Assembly: GCA_902363555.1 (NCBI GenBank)
Contig: CABJAM010000004.1
Span: 251,778-315,777, forward strand
Source: Lachnospiraceae bacterium
GTDB taxonomy: Bacteria > Bacillota > Clostridia > Lachnospirales > Lachnospiraceae
Reading direction: 5' to 3'
DNA: 64,000 bases
The notes below the pieces were generated by a model. It was not told the DNA's origin. It worked only from the letters and a program-made list of their open reading frames with translations, and ran no database searches. The translations under genes were made by a program, and so were the position numbers. Shown here piece after piece: positions 47,527-56,885 of the stretch (position 1 is its first letter; every line of letters begins with the position of its first letter).

Positions 47527-49464
47527 ATGGAATATATTTATTCAAAAGAAAGTAAGAAAGCCACCCGCTATACTGTGGAGGCACAGAAAAAAAGCTGCGC
47601 CGGTCTGGATTTTGATGACCGAAGCGAGTATGAATGCGCAGTGAAAAACCGGATCTTTGGGCCGGAGCATCTGGAAATAAGTGATCAAACCGGCAAGGTG
47701 GTGTGGAGCCAGAAGGGCTTTGAATTTATGCGGGAGCAGACCGACAGTGACGGAAGGGAGCTCTGGGAGCAGGTGGACGCGACGATCCATCCAAGTCTGT
47801 GGCGGAACACATGGCTGAATCATCAGACCGGACTGTTTCAGGTTGTGGAAGGAATCTATCAGGTCCGGGGGTATGATATGTCCAATCTGACGGCGATTGC
47901 CGGAAAAACCGGCTGGATCATCTGTGATCCGCTCATAAGCTGTGAGTGCGCCAGCGCCGCCATGGCCCTGATCAATGATAAGCTGGGGGAGCGTCCGGTA
48001 TCAGCCATTGTCATCAGCCATCCCCATATTGACCATTTTGGCGGGATCAAGGGTATTGTAAACGAGGAGGATGTAAGAAGCGGTAAAATACCGTTGATCG
48101 TGCCACAGCATTTTACCCACTATGCGGCCAGTGAAAATGTCCACGCCATGAACGCCATGCAGCGGAGGGCCGCCTATCAGTACGGCACGACTCTGTCGCA
48201 GGGGCCGGAGGGTACACTGGCCATGGGTATCGGAATGGGCCAGTCCAGAGGTCTTGTCACCTTTATAAGCCCGACCAATGAAATCTGTGAGCCCTGTGAG
48301 ACCCGGGTCATTGACGGCGTGACCTTTGAATTTTTGCAGACGCCGGAGACCGAAGCGCCGGTGGAAATGTGCTGGTATTTGCCGGAATTTAAGGCATTGT
48401 GGATGGCGGAGCTGTGCAATGCCACCATGCATAATCTCTACACACTGCGGGGAACCCAGATCCGCGACGGCAGCGCCTGGGCTTACGGCATTGCCCGGGC
48501 CCGGGCGATGTTTGGCAGCCGGGCGGAGGTGGTGTTTCAGGCGCATAACTGGCCGCATTGGGGGAATGCCCAGGTCAACGAGGTTTTGGAAAATACGGCG
48601 GCTGTATATAAGTTTATCAATGACCAGACACTGATGTATATGAATATGGGATATACGCCCAATGAGATTTCAGAAAAGATCCGCTTGCCCAAAAATCTTG
48701 AGCGGGTGTGGTACACCCGGCCTTATTATGGAACCCTCTCCCATAACACCAAGGCCGTATATCAGCGGTATCTGGGCTGGTATGACGCCAATCCGGTGCA
48801 TTTAAATCCGCTGACGCCGGAAGCGGAGGCACGGAAGATGATCGAGTACATGGGTTCGCCGGAGGATATTTTAGAAAGGGCTGCGGAGGATTTTTCGCGG
48901 GGAGAGTACCAGTGGACCGCCCAGGTGTGCAATGCCCTCGTATTTGCCGATCCGGCCAATGAGAAGGCCCGCTGCCTTTGTGCCGACGCTCTGGAGCAGT
49001 TGGGGTACCAGTCAGAATCCGGACCTTGGCGCAACAGCTACCTGACTGCGGCAGAGGAGCTGCGCCGCGGGCCAAAGACCGGCGCTGACCGACAGGCCAC
49101 CAATTCCGGGGATATTGCCCGGTGCATGGATACCCGGATGATGCTGGATTATCTTGGCATACTTATTGATGCGCAGAAGGCGCAGACAAAGGATATCCGC
49201 ATGAATCTGACGGTGAGCGATACGCAGGAGCAGTATTATGTGCATTTGTATTGTGGTGTCCTGCTTTATTATCCTCAGATGCAGGATGGGTCGCCGGATG
49301 TACAGGTGGTGATGCCGCGGCTCGGGCTTGCGGCGCTGATCTCGGGGAACAGGGCGGGGATGGAAAAGCTAATACGATTTGAAAAGGGGGAGATGGCGGA
49401 TCTGGAGGCGCTGATCGGGGATCGCGTTCGGTTTGAGCCGGTATTTAATATTATTGAGCCGTAG
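47527..49464 (+). CDS. Alkylsulfatase-type metallo-beta-lactamase fold hydrolase (SdsA1/BDS1-like)
   Basis: A 645-residue protein of the type III sulfatase architecture: a metallo-beta-lactamase domain, then an alkyl-sulfatase dimerisation domain and a C-terminal SCP2-like domain. The metal motif is SHPHIDHFGG, with His165, His167, Asp169 and His170; a later HNWPHWGN stretch is also family-like. Such enzymes cleave primary or secondary alkyl sulfate esters. No signal peptide, unlike some secreted members. AAGGAAGGG precedes the ATG. Probably repressed by the divergent TetR protein. Confidence 0.88.
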   Translation: MEYIYSKESKKATRYTVEAQKKSCAGLDFDDRSEYECAVKNRIFGPEHLEISDQTGKVVWSQKGFEFMREQTDSDGRELWEQVDATIHPSLWRNTWLNHQTGLFQVVEGIYQVRGYDMSNLTAIAGKTGWIICDPLISCECASAAMALINDKLGERPVSAIVISHPHIDHFGGIKGIVNEEDVRSGKIPLIVPQHFTHYAASENVHAMNAMQRRAAYQYGTTLSQGPEGTLAMGIGMGQSRGLVTFISPTNEICEPCETRVIDGVTFEFLQTPETEAPVEMCWYLPEFKALWMAELCNATMHNLYTLRGTQIRDGSAWAYGIARARAMFGSRAEVVFQAHNWPHWGNAQVNEVLENTAAVYKFINDQTLMYMNMGYTPNEISEKIRLPKNLERVWYTRPYYGTLSHNTKAVYQRYLGWYDANPVHLNPLTPEAEARKMIEYMGSPEDILERAAEDFSRGEYQWTAQVCNALVFADPANEKARCLCADALEQLGYQSESGPWRNSYLTAAEELRRGPKTGADRQATNSGDIARCMDTRMMLDYLGILIDAQKAQTKDIRMNLTVSDTQEQYYVHLYCGVLLYYPQMQDGSPDVQVVMPRLGLAALISGNRAGMEKLIRFEKGEMADLEALIGDRVRFEPVFNIIEP

Positions 49465-49539
49465 ATGAGAAGTTGTCTCTGTAAAAATACCCTGTGATAT
49501 GATACAATAAAGATGTATTGATGCACAGGGAGGGAAACT

Positions 49540-51348
49540 ATGAACGATTATAATGCAAAGACCCGGCCGGATGTTTCTGAAAAAGGCACCCGGCCGCAGC
49601 GCGTATTTTCTATAAAACGCCGGATGCTGCTGACACTGATGAGTGTCCTTGTTCCGGCGGTTATTTTTCTGTTCATCTATAATTTTTATGTGATCAATGC
49701 CGCCAATGACGGACTGGCCGAAGTAAGCGCCACGGCCCTGAGTTTGTACTGTGAGCAGATGGAGCAGAGCCTTGGGCGTTTTAACAATAATATGATCAAT
49801 ATCGTTGCCAATAACAACTTTAAGGCGCTGGCAGTTCGCGACTCGGATAAGCTCAATGCCCACCTCAATGCGCTGGCGGTGACGGATCAGTATGAGCAGC
49901 TCATGTATTCGGAGGAAAGCCTGGCAGCCGGCCTAATCCTCAGTGAGTTCCATGAGCTTTACCGCGGTGTGTACCGTCCGGATATTACAGGATTTTACAC
50001 GAAGGAAGGGCTGACCCATTATTTCACTGACCGGTTACAGACCGGAGAAAAGCTGGGAGCTTCTTTGTGGCAGGCGGCGGATATCGATGGCAGAAGCTAT
50101 TTATACCGCTGTCTTGGCTATCAGGATACGTACTGCGTATACCTCCTGGACCCGGAAAGCTTTGGTGTGCCGTCCGTGGAAAACGACAGTGAAGGAACCG
50201 GACGGGCCGGGGCAAAGCTTGTCCTTTTTAATGAACAGGGCGCGATCACCCAAAAAGACCTTGTGGCGGAAAATCAGATCCGTCTCGACATGAAATCTCA
50301 GGAGGACTATTATTTTACCGGTTCACCGTCCAAATATATGGTATTGCAGTCGCCGGTGGACGGCACTGATTTGTGGGCGGCCTACATGGTGCCCTACGGC
50401 GGCATGCTTAAAAATCTCAACAACAGCCAGTATCTTCTATTTGTCGGGTCGCTGATGATGCTGCTTTTGATCCCTCTTGGGTATTATCTGTTGAAAAAGA
50501 CATTTTTCAAGCCGGTAGACCGTCTGGTCAGTGAAATGGAAACGATCCAGCACAATCAGGATACCGAGCGGGTGGAGGATTCGGCCTATCCGGAGCTGGA
50601 GTTTCGCAAAGTCAATCACACCTTTAATGATATGCTGGATCAGATCCGCGACCTGAAAATCGAAGCCTACGAAAAGGAGCTGAGCATCACCCGGGTATCC
50701 CTCCAGTATTACCAGATCCAGATACGGCCCCATTTTTTCCTCAACTGCCTGAAAAATATATATGGCATGGCGGAGGAGCACAATTACGACAACATTCAAA
50801 AATGTATTTTATATTTATCCAAGCATTTAAGGTATATGCTCCGGGATGATGCCAGGATCGTCACACTGGAGGAGGAGCTTACATACATCCGCAATTATAT
50901 GCTGCTTCAGCAGTTGAGCGCCAAGTATCCACCGGAATGTGAGATCGATGTGTCCGGAGATATACTCGGGCTTAAGCTGCCGGCCATTTCCATCCTTTCC
51001 TTTGTAGAAAATTCGGTGAAGTATTTTGCCGGCAGGCAGGAGAGCCTGAAAATCAATATACGGCTGACCATGCTTTCCAGTGCGGAGGGGCGGTTAGCCA
51101 ATATTACGATTCACGATAACGGCCGGGGCTTTGAGCCTGAGCAGCTTGAGCAGTACAATTACTATGACCGGTTTATTGGCCATAATGATGGGCATATCGG
51201 TGTTTTCAACGTTATCCAGCGTTTCCTGCTTTATTTTGGCAGAGAGAATGTGGGCTTTGCCTTTTCCAATAATGAGGGCGCCCAGGTGGATATTTTTATA
51301 AAATGCAATGAAGCGGAGGAAAATATAGATGAATCTACTCATCATTGA
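49540..51348 (+). CDS. Sensor histidine kinase, YesM type
   Basis: A 602-residue membrane kinase. The first transmembrane helix is at about 29-50, then a large extracellular sensing domain, a second helix near 293-315 and a HAMP linker. The His_kinase domain has QIQIRPHFFLNCLKNIYGMA, and the ATPase domain has FVENSVKYF and HDNGRGF. This type senses extracellular sugars with a binding protein. It overlaps the regulator gene by 20 nt, and the sugar transporter follows. Confidence 0.92.
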   Translation: MNDYNAKTRPDVSEKGTRPQRVFSIKRRMLLTLMSVLVPAVIFLFIYNFYVINAANDGLAEVSATALSLYCEQMEQSLGRFNNNMINIVANNNFKALAVRDSDKLNAHLNALAVTDQYEQLMYSEESLAAGLILSEFHELYRGVYRPDITGFYTKEGLTHYFTDRLQTGEKLGASLWQAADIDGRSYLYRCLGYQDTYCVYLLDPESFGVPSVENDSEGTGRAGAKLVLFNEQGAITQKDLVAENQIRLDMKSQEDYYFTGSPSKYMVLQSPVDGTDLWAAYMVPYGGMLKNLNNSQYLLFVGSLMMLLLIPLGYYLLKKTFFKPVDRLVSEMETIQHNQDTERVEDSAYPELEFRKVNHTFNDMLDQIRDLKIEAYEKELSITRVSLQYYQIQIRPHFFLNCLKNIYGMAEEHNYDNIQKCILYLSKHLRYMLRDDARIVTLEEELTYIRNYMLLQQLSAKYPPECEIDVSGDILGLKLPAISILSFVENSVKYFAGRQESLKINIRLTMLSSAEGRLANITIHDNGRGFEPEQLEQYNYYDRFIGHNDGHIGVFNVIQRFLLYFGRENVGFAFSNNEGAQVDIFIKCNEAEENIDESTHH

Positions 51349-52909
51349 CGATCAGACCAGCGTTGTCAATGGGCTGATGCGGGGCGTTGACTGGAAACGT
51401 CTGGGGATCGGGGAGGTCCTTTGTGCTTATAACGCCTATGAGGCGAAGCGCGTATTTGAAGAAAAAACCGTGGATATCATGCTCTGCGATATTGAAATGC
51501 CTGTGGAAAACGGCCTGGAGCTGTTTCGCTGGGTCCGTGAAAACGGTTATGATACGGAATGTATTTTTCTTACGGCCCATGCGGAATTTGATTATGCCAA
51601 GGAAGCCCTTTCACTTGGCAGCTTTGATTTTGTTGTGCAGCCGGCACCTTATGACGAAGTGGAAAAGGTAGTCCACCGAGCCATAAAAAAGGTGTACGAG
51701 CGCCAGGAGGAAAAAAGGACCTACGATTTCGGAAAATATATGAAGGACCAGAGCGACCTTTTATGCAGCAGGACACTGGGCGACTGGCTGAAGCAGAATA
51801 TGGAGCGGAGCAGCTATGAGGATTTTGCCCGGGTGGAGCCTATGCCGCCGCTGGAACGCCGGGGCTATCTTGTCCTTATGCAGATCATCCGCCAGATGAT
51901 ACCCATTGGGCAGTGGGAGCCGTCGCTGATGCGTTTTACCTTTGGCAATGTCCTTGGCGAGATATTTGCACCTTATGACCAGAGAGTCATGCTCTGCGAT
52001 ATTGATAAAACGGTTTATGGGCTTGTCATCTACGGCCCCGGCGGCTATGATATGGATTATCCCGGCGTCCTGCGCCAGCTTGAGGCGTCCAGGGATGCGT
52101 TTTCCCGATTTATCCAATGTGAGGCGGCCTTTTATGTGGATGAAGCCTGTACAGTGGCACAGATGCCCCAACTGCTTCCCGCGCTGCAAAATGCCTGCAG
52201 GGAAAATGTATCTATGCGCAGCGCAGTATTTGATCTGAGTGCAAAGAAATCTCCGGGCGCACCGGATGACAATTATATGCTGCTCCAGATGCGCCGCTGG
52301 AAGGACTTTCTGAGCAAGGGCCTTACAGAAACTGCCCGGGAGGATATTTTCGCCTATCTGGACCGCCTGGACCGGGAGGAACGGCTGAATCGCAGCGTAC
52401 TTATGGATTTTCATGTGGAGCTTTGCCGGATGCTTTACAGCGTGGGTGAGGATATGGGGCTGAATGTGCGCGGGATCATGGATGATCCCCGGATTGCCGG
52501 GCTGTACACCCGGGCGCCCCATTCTCTGGATGATATGAAGGCCTTTATCTGTATTTTGGATACATTTACAAAAGGCGAGGCCGACGAATATCAGCAGCGC
52601 AATCAGGTGATGGAGATTGAAAATTATATCCATGCCCATATTGAAAGTGACATCCACAGAGATGATATTGCCGATTATGTTCATCTCAATGTGGACTATA
52701 TGGGCCGGCTGTTTAAGAAAAACAAAGGCGTCTCCTTAAAGGAATATATTATTGAAGAAAAAATGCGCGTCGCCCAGAAGCTGCTTAAAACGACCATGCT
52801 TCCGGTGAGCTTTGTAGCCTCAAAGGTGGGTTACAGCAATTTTTCTCATTTTTCCAGGACCTACAAAAAGGTCAATGGGATATCGCCCACAGAGGAGCGG
52901 CGGTCGTAA
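51329..52909 (+). CDS. Response regulator with AraC-type DNA-binding domain, YesN type
   Basis: A 526-residue regulator. The receiver domain has the phospho-acceptor Asp54 in MLCDIEMPVENG. A long middle region follows, and the C-terminal 100 residues are an AraC double helix-turn-helix with HLNVDYMGRLFKKNKGVSLKEYI and VGYSNFSHFSRTYKKVNGISPTE. It overlaps the kinase gene and probably activates the transporter downstream through GGTCTTA direct repeats 21 bp apart. Confidence 0.92.
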   Translation: MNLLIIDDQTSVVNGLMRGVDWKRLGIGEVLCAYNAYEAKRVFEEKTVDIMLCDIEMPVENGLELFRWVRENGYDTECIFLTAHAEFDYAKEALSLGSFDFVVQPAPYDEVEKVVHRAIKKVYERQEEKRTYDFGKYMKDQSDLLCSRTLGDWLKQNMERSSYEDFARVEPMPPLERRGYLVLMQIIRQMIPIGQWEPSLMRFTFGNVLGEIFAPYDQRVMLCDIDKTVYGLVIYGPGGYDMDYPGVLRQLEASRDAFSRFIQCEAAFYVDEACTVAQMPQLLPALQNACRENVSMRSAVFDLSAKKSPGAPDDNYMLLQMRRWKDFLSKGLTETAREDIFAYLDRLDREERLNRSVLMDFHVELCRMLYSVGEDMGLNVRGIMDDPRIAGLYTRAPHSLDDMKAFICILDTFTKGEADEYQQRNQVMEIENYIHAHIESDIHRDDIADYVHLNVDYMGRLFKKNKGVSLKEYIIEEKMRVAQKLLKTTMLPVSFVASKVGYSNFSHFSRTYKKVNGISPTEERRS

Positions 52910-52933
52910 CCGCTCCGGGAACAGGAACGGTTA
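52906..52933. repeat. GTAACCG palindrome, family B variant, at the yesN-like stop
   Basis: GTAACCGCTCC (52906-52916) faces GGAACGGTTA (52924-52933). It includes the response regulator stop codon. Confidence 0.5.
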
Positions 52934-52960
52934 AAAGGTCTGAAAACGAATAATCAATGT

Positions 52961-53003
52961 CGGAATATGCACAAAGATGCCTTACGTCTTTGTGCATATT
53001 CCG
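52961..53003. terminator. Long hairpin before the sugar-binding protein
   Basis: CGGAATATGCACAAAGATG (52961-52979) pairs with the arm ending TTGTGCATATTCCG at 53003, with one G-T pair in a 19-bp stem. No T run follows, so it may be a terminator, a processing site or an mRNA-stability element. Confidence 0.55.
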
Positions 53004-53010
53004 TATAAGA

Positions 53011-53042
53011 GGTCTTAAAAATGCAGGAACGGGTCTTATAAT
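53011..53042 (+). promoter_or_regulatory. Promoter and regulator repeats for the sugar transporter
   Basis: GGTCTTA occurs at 53011-53017 and 53032-53038, exactly 21 bp apart; the second overlaps a TATAAT at 53037-53042. No good -35 is present, as expected for an activated promoter. Confidence 0.5.
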
Positions 53043-53104
53043 GTATAGCATTGCCGGGCCCCAAACGTGTAAAATAAAACCATAAAAGAAAGGGGAGTTC
53101 AATA

Positions 53105-54721
53105 ATGAAAAGAATACTGGCAATTTTATTGACATTATGCATGACGGTATCCATGCTGGCCGGCTGTGGCGGCGGTAATTCCGGTTCCACAAACGGCGGG
53201 GAATCCAAGGCGGCAGGCACGGAGGATAAGGGCAGCCCTGCGCAGAGTGGGCAGAGCGCCGACAGCGGGGAGACAGCAGCGCCGGACGGCGATGATGCCG
53301 GTGCGACTTCCGGAGGAACGGCTTCCGGAACGCCTGTATATGATTTTTCTGATCGTGACCCGTATACGATCAAGGTTATGATGTTTGGCGACGCAGATAC
53401 CCAGGCGTGCGCTGAGATTTCCGAGGCCATCAGCAAGATCACCCGGGAAAAAATCAATGCGGACGTGGAACTGACACGTATCGGCTTTGGTACATATTTG
53501 ACTCAGCTCAACCTGGCGCTTTCTTCCCAGGAGGAGCTCGACCTGTTCACACCATTTACCACATCCATTGCCACACTGGCCAATACCGGACAGATCATGC
53601 CGATCACGGATCTGCTGTCGGAATACGGTCAGGAAACACTGGCCGCCATTTCTCAGTCCGACTGGGCCTGCGCCAAGGTGGGCGATGATATTTACAGTGT
53701 GCCGGCCAATAAAGATAAAGCCGCAAACTTCGGTTTTAACATGAGAAAAGATATTCTTGACGAGATCGGTGTATCCGTAGATGATATCAAAAGCTTTGAT
53801 GATCTGCACGACGTGCTTGTAAAGGTAAAGGAAGCGCATCCGGACATGTATCCCGTAGTGCCGGACGGCTCCAGTATGTGGGGTATCCTGGCTTATGATC
53901 CGCTGGGCGATAATCTGGGAATCCTTGATTTATATGCAGATCCTCAGTCGGAAACGGTTGTCAACCTTTACGGAACAGACTTTTACAGGGAATGGGCAGA
54001 GCGGCTGTACCAGTGGTCACAGGAGGGGCTTGTCATGCCTGATGTGGCATCCAACACAGAATCCCGCTCCAACCTCATCTCATCGGGAAAAGGCTTTGGC
54101 GGCTTCAGCCATATGAAACCCGGCTTTGACCTGCAGGAAAGCGCCGGAACCGGCCATGAAATGATTAGCTGGATTTTCGATGATGCGGTTTCCACCACCA
54201 CCTTTGTGTCCATTGGCTGGTGTATCGGAAATAATTCCGGTGATCCGGAACGCACCATGGCGTTATTAAATCTGATGTATAATGATCCGGAGCTGGCAAA
54301 CCTGTTCTGCTACGGTATCGAGGGCGTGCACTATGAAGTCCGCGATAACGGAAAGATCGGCTATCCGGATGGCGTCAACAGCGCCAATACCCCGTACAGC
54401 CGTCTGGCCTGGGGCTGGCCAAATGAACAGATCACCAGTATTTGGGAAAGTGACGAGGACACCGTATGGACCGACCTGGCAAAATTCAACGATGAGGCCA
54501 GACCGTCGCCGGCCAAGGGCTTCCTGTTTGACAACTCCAAGGTGCTGAACCAGATCACCGCCTGCCAGAACGTGGTAGGGAAGTACCATAAGGCGATCAT
54601 CGGCGGTTCTGTGGAGCCGGGGCCTGCTATTGAGAAGTTTTTGGCAGAGCTTGAAAGTGCCGGAATTAAGGACATTATGAAGGAAAAGCAGGCGCAGCTT
54701 GATGCCTGGCTTGGAAAATAA
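53105..54721 (+). CDS. Extracellular sugar-binding lipoprotein (CUT1, DUF3502-like)
   Basis: A 538-residue binding lipoprotein. The signal peptide ends LAGC with lipidated Cys21, then a Gly/Ser/Ala-rich linker of about 50 residues. The mature domain begins PYTIKVMMFGDADTQACAEI and ends AELESAGIKDIMKEKQAQLDAWLG, like DUF3502 proteins. It lies between the YesMN pair and two permeases, so it is the receptor of this transporter. The sugar is unknown; a beta-glycosidase downstream suggests a beta-linked oligosaccharide. No ATPase gene is in the operon, as for many CUT1 systems using a shared MsmK-type ATPase. Confidence 0.9.
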   Translation: MKRILAILLTLCMTVSMLAGCGGGNSGSTNGGESKAAGTEDKGSPAQSGQSADSGETAAPDGDDAGATSGGTASGTPVYDFSDRDPYTIKVMMFGDADTQACAEISEAISKITREKINADVELTRIGFGTYLTQLNLALSSQEELDLFTPFTTSIATLANTGQIMPITDLLSEYGQETLAAISQSDWACAKVGDDIYSVPANKDKAANFGFNMRKDILDEIGVSVDDIKSFDDLHDVLVKVKEAHPDMYPVVPDGSSMWGILAYDPLGDNLGILDLYADPQSETVVNLYGTDFYREWAERLYQWSQEGLVMPDVASNTESRSNLISSGKGFGGFSHMKPGFDLQESAGTGHEMISWIFDDAVSTTTFVSIGWCIGNNSGDPERTMALLNLMYNDPELANLFCYGIEGVHYEVRDNGKIGYPDGVNSANTPYSRLAWGWPNEQITSIWESDEDTVWTDLAKFNDEARPSPAKGFLFDNSKVLNQITACQNVVGKYHKAIIGGSVEPGPAIEKFLAELESAGIKDIMKEKQAQLDAWLGK

Positions 54722-54738
54722 AGCGCGGCCTAAATATG

Positions 54739-54770
54739 GAAAGCCCTTGCCAAAACGGTGAGGGCTTTTC
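54739..54770 (+). terminator. Attenuator between binding protein and permease
   Basis: GAAAGCCCT (54739-54747) pairs with AGGGCTTTTC (54761-54770). It probably lets more binding protein than permease be made, as in the liv operon. Confidence 0.7.
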
Positions 54771-54800
54771 ATATAAAAGCCCAATGGAAGGTGGGAGCTT

Positions 54801-55757
54801 ATGAGCGAAAATAAGGCGGCTGTAAATACGGCTGTAAAGAAAAAAGGCGTATGGGCCCGGCACAGAAATTTTATGCCGCTGTACCTGATGATGGTACCCG
54901 GTCTTGCCTATCTGTTCATTAATAATTATATCCCCATGGCCGGGATCGTCATAGCCTTCAAACAGGTAAATTTCCGGCTTGGAATTTTAAAAAGTCCATG
55001 GGTCGGATTTGATAATTTCAAATTCCTGTTCACCACCAGTGACGCCTGGGTCATTACTCGCAATACGCTGGGGTACAATATTTTATTTATTATACTGACG
55101 CCGGTGATCGCCATCGCCATTGCTGTTCTGCTCAATGAGATGACGTCAAAGATGTCCAAAAAGGTTTATCAGACGGTGATCCTTGTACCCTACCTGATTT
55201 CCATGGTGGTGGTCAGCTATCTCGTTTACGGACTGTTGTCCACAGATACCGGCTTTATCAATAATTCGGTGCTGGGGGCATTTGGCGCCAGTCCTGTGAG
55301 CTGGTATTCGTCACCGCAATACTGGCCGGTGATCCTGGTGCTTGTCCATATATGGAAAAGCTTTGGATACAGCACGATCATCTATTATGCCACTCTGGTG
55401 GGAATCGATAAGACATATTACGAAGCCGCGGCCATTGATGGGGCTACCCGCTGGCAGCAATTTACCCATGTGACCCTGCCTGGGCTGAAATCCACCATTA
55501 TCACACTGACGCTGCTCAGCGTGGGCCGTATTTTCTACTCGGATTTCGGGCTCTTTTATCAGGTGCCCATGAACTCGGGGCCGCTCTTTGACGCGACCAA
55601 CACGATCGATACCTATGTGTACCGTGGGCTGATGCAGAGCAATAATATCGGTATGTCATCGGCTGCGGGCTTCTACCAGTCTGTGGTCGGCTTTATACTC
55701 GTTCTTACCGCCAATCTGGTAGTGTCTAAAATCAGTAAGGAAGATGCGCTGTTTTAA
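54801..55757 (+). CDS. Sugar ABC transporter permease (LplB/YtcP-type)
   Basis: A 318-residue permease with about six transmembrane helices. The coupling EAA motif is EAAAIDGATRWQQF, the docking point for the ATPase. The N terminus FMPLYLMMVPGLAYLFINNYIPM is typical of the LplB group. A GGTGGGAG site precedes the ATG. It forms the channel with the next gene. Confidence 0.92.
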   Translation: MSENKAAVNTAVKKKGVWARHRNFMPLYLMMVPGLAYLFINNYIPMAGIVIAFKQVNFRLGILKSPWVGFDNFKFLFTTSDAWVITRNTLGYNILFIILTPVIAIAIAVLLNEMTSKMSKKVYQTVILVPYLISMVVVSYLVYGLLSTDTGFINNSVLGAFGASPVSWYSSPQYWPVILVLVHIWKSFGYSTIIYYATLVGIDKTYYEAAAIDGATRWQQFTHVTLPGLKSTIITLTLLSVGRIFYSDFGLFYQVPMNSGPLFDATNTIDTYVYRGLMQSNNIGMSSAAGFYQSVVGFILVLTANLVVSKISKEDALF

Positions 55758-55774
55758 CGGCAAGGAGGAAAACT

Positions 55775-56665
55775 ATGGTTCAGAGAAATCGACTATTTCA
55801 ATCTATCAGTCATGTGATTATGATTCTTTTATGCCTGTTCTGTCTGCTGCCGTTTATCATGCTCATCGCATCATCGATCACGGATGAACAGGTGCTTGTG
55901 CGGGAGGGCTATTCGTTTTTGCCAAAGGCGTTCAACCTGGCCGCTTACAAATATCTTTTTACGGAATCGTCGGCCATCGGGCGTGGCTATGCCATTACCA
56001 TCTGCGTGACGGTCATCGGTACAGTGGTCAATCTGCTGCTGACCACCTTGCTGGCCTACCCGCTGTCGCGCCGGGATCTGCCGCACCGCGGCGTATTTGC
56101 TTTTCTTATATTTTTTACAATGCTCTTTAACGGCGGTCTGGTGCCCTCCTATATTATGTGGACCCAGTATTTTCATATAAAAAATACCTACGCGGCGCTG
56201 ATCGTGCCCAATCTTATGCTGGGCGCATTTTATGTCATTATGATGCGCACGAATTTTTCCGCCAACATTCCCGAGGCGGTCATCGAGGCGGCCAAGATCG
56301 ACGGCGCCGGAGAGTGGCTCATACTGTCGAAGATCGTGCTGCCCATGTCGCTGCCCATTATCGCCACGCTGACATTGATGGTCGGCCTACAGTACTGGAA
56401 TGACTGGACCAACGGTCTGTATTTTATAAGCAAGGATAAGTATTACAGTATTCAGGTGCTGCTCAACCGGATGCTCCAGGATGTGCAGTTTCTTATGAGC
56501 GGCACGTCGGGAAATATGTCCACGGGCGATCTGGCGGCCAGTCTGCCGGCCACCGGGATCAAAATGGCCGTGGCCGTTGTGGGGGCGCTGCCGGTGCTGA
56601 TCGTATATCCGTTTTTCCAGAAATATTTCGTGAAGGGGATCACTGTCGGGGCTGTCAAAGGCTAG
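55775..56665 (+). CDS. Carbohydrate ABC transporter permease (LplC-type)
   Basis: A 296-residue partner permease. Its EAA motif is EAAKIDGAGEWLILSKIVLP, and the C terminus VYPFFQKYFVKGITVGAVKG is the signature of the LplC/YtcP group. It lies 17 nt after the first permease, with AAGGAGG. A long hairpin separates it from the GH3 gene. Confidence 0.92.
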   Translation: MVQRNRLFQSISHVIMILLCLFCLLPFIMLIASSITDEQVLVREGYSFLPKAFNLAAYKYLFTESSAIGRGYAITICVTVIGTVVNLLLTTLLAYPLSRRDLPHRGVFAFLIFFTMLFNGGLVPSYIMWTQYFHIKNTYAALIVPNLMLGAFYVIMMRTNFSANIPEAVIEAAKIDGAGEWLILSKIVLPMSLPIIATLTLMVGLQYWNDWTNGLYFISKDKYYSIQVLLNRMLQDVQFLMSGTSGNMSTGDLAASLPATGIKMAVAVVGALPVLIVYPFFQKYFVKGITVGAVKG

Positions 56666-56721
56666 AACTTCCCTGCGCATTTACGCCGGGAGCACTAAGG
56701 TGCTTCGCAAGTGTTTTTTAG

Positions 56722-56766
56722 GGGGCTGTTGCACCAGCGATGAAAAATCATTGGCGCAGCAGCCCC
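56722..56766 (+). terminator. Terminator after the sugar permeases
   Basis: GGGGCTG-TGC-CCA arm (from 56722) pairs with TGG-GCA-CAGCCCC (to 56766), then GATTTTT nearby. A small AGCAC/GTGCT hairpin lies at 56690-56703. Confidence 0.7.
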
Positions 56767-56885
56767 TGTCTGATTTTTAAAATAGTCACAAAAGTGCAAA
56801 AACAGAGCGTTATTTTTACAGACAGCAGGCGCTGGATTTTGATATACTTGTTCTTAAATAAAAAATGGAATGATGGAGGTAGATT

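Noticed and set aside
51761..52684. 307-codon open frame antisense to the YesN-like gene
   Set aside because: Shadow frame, no ribosome site and no domain.
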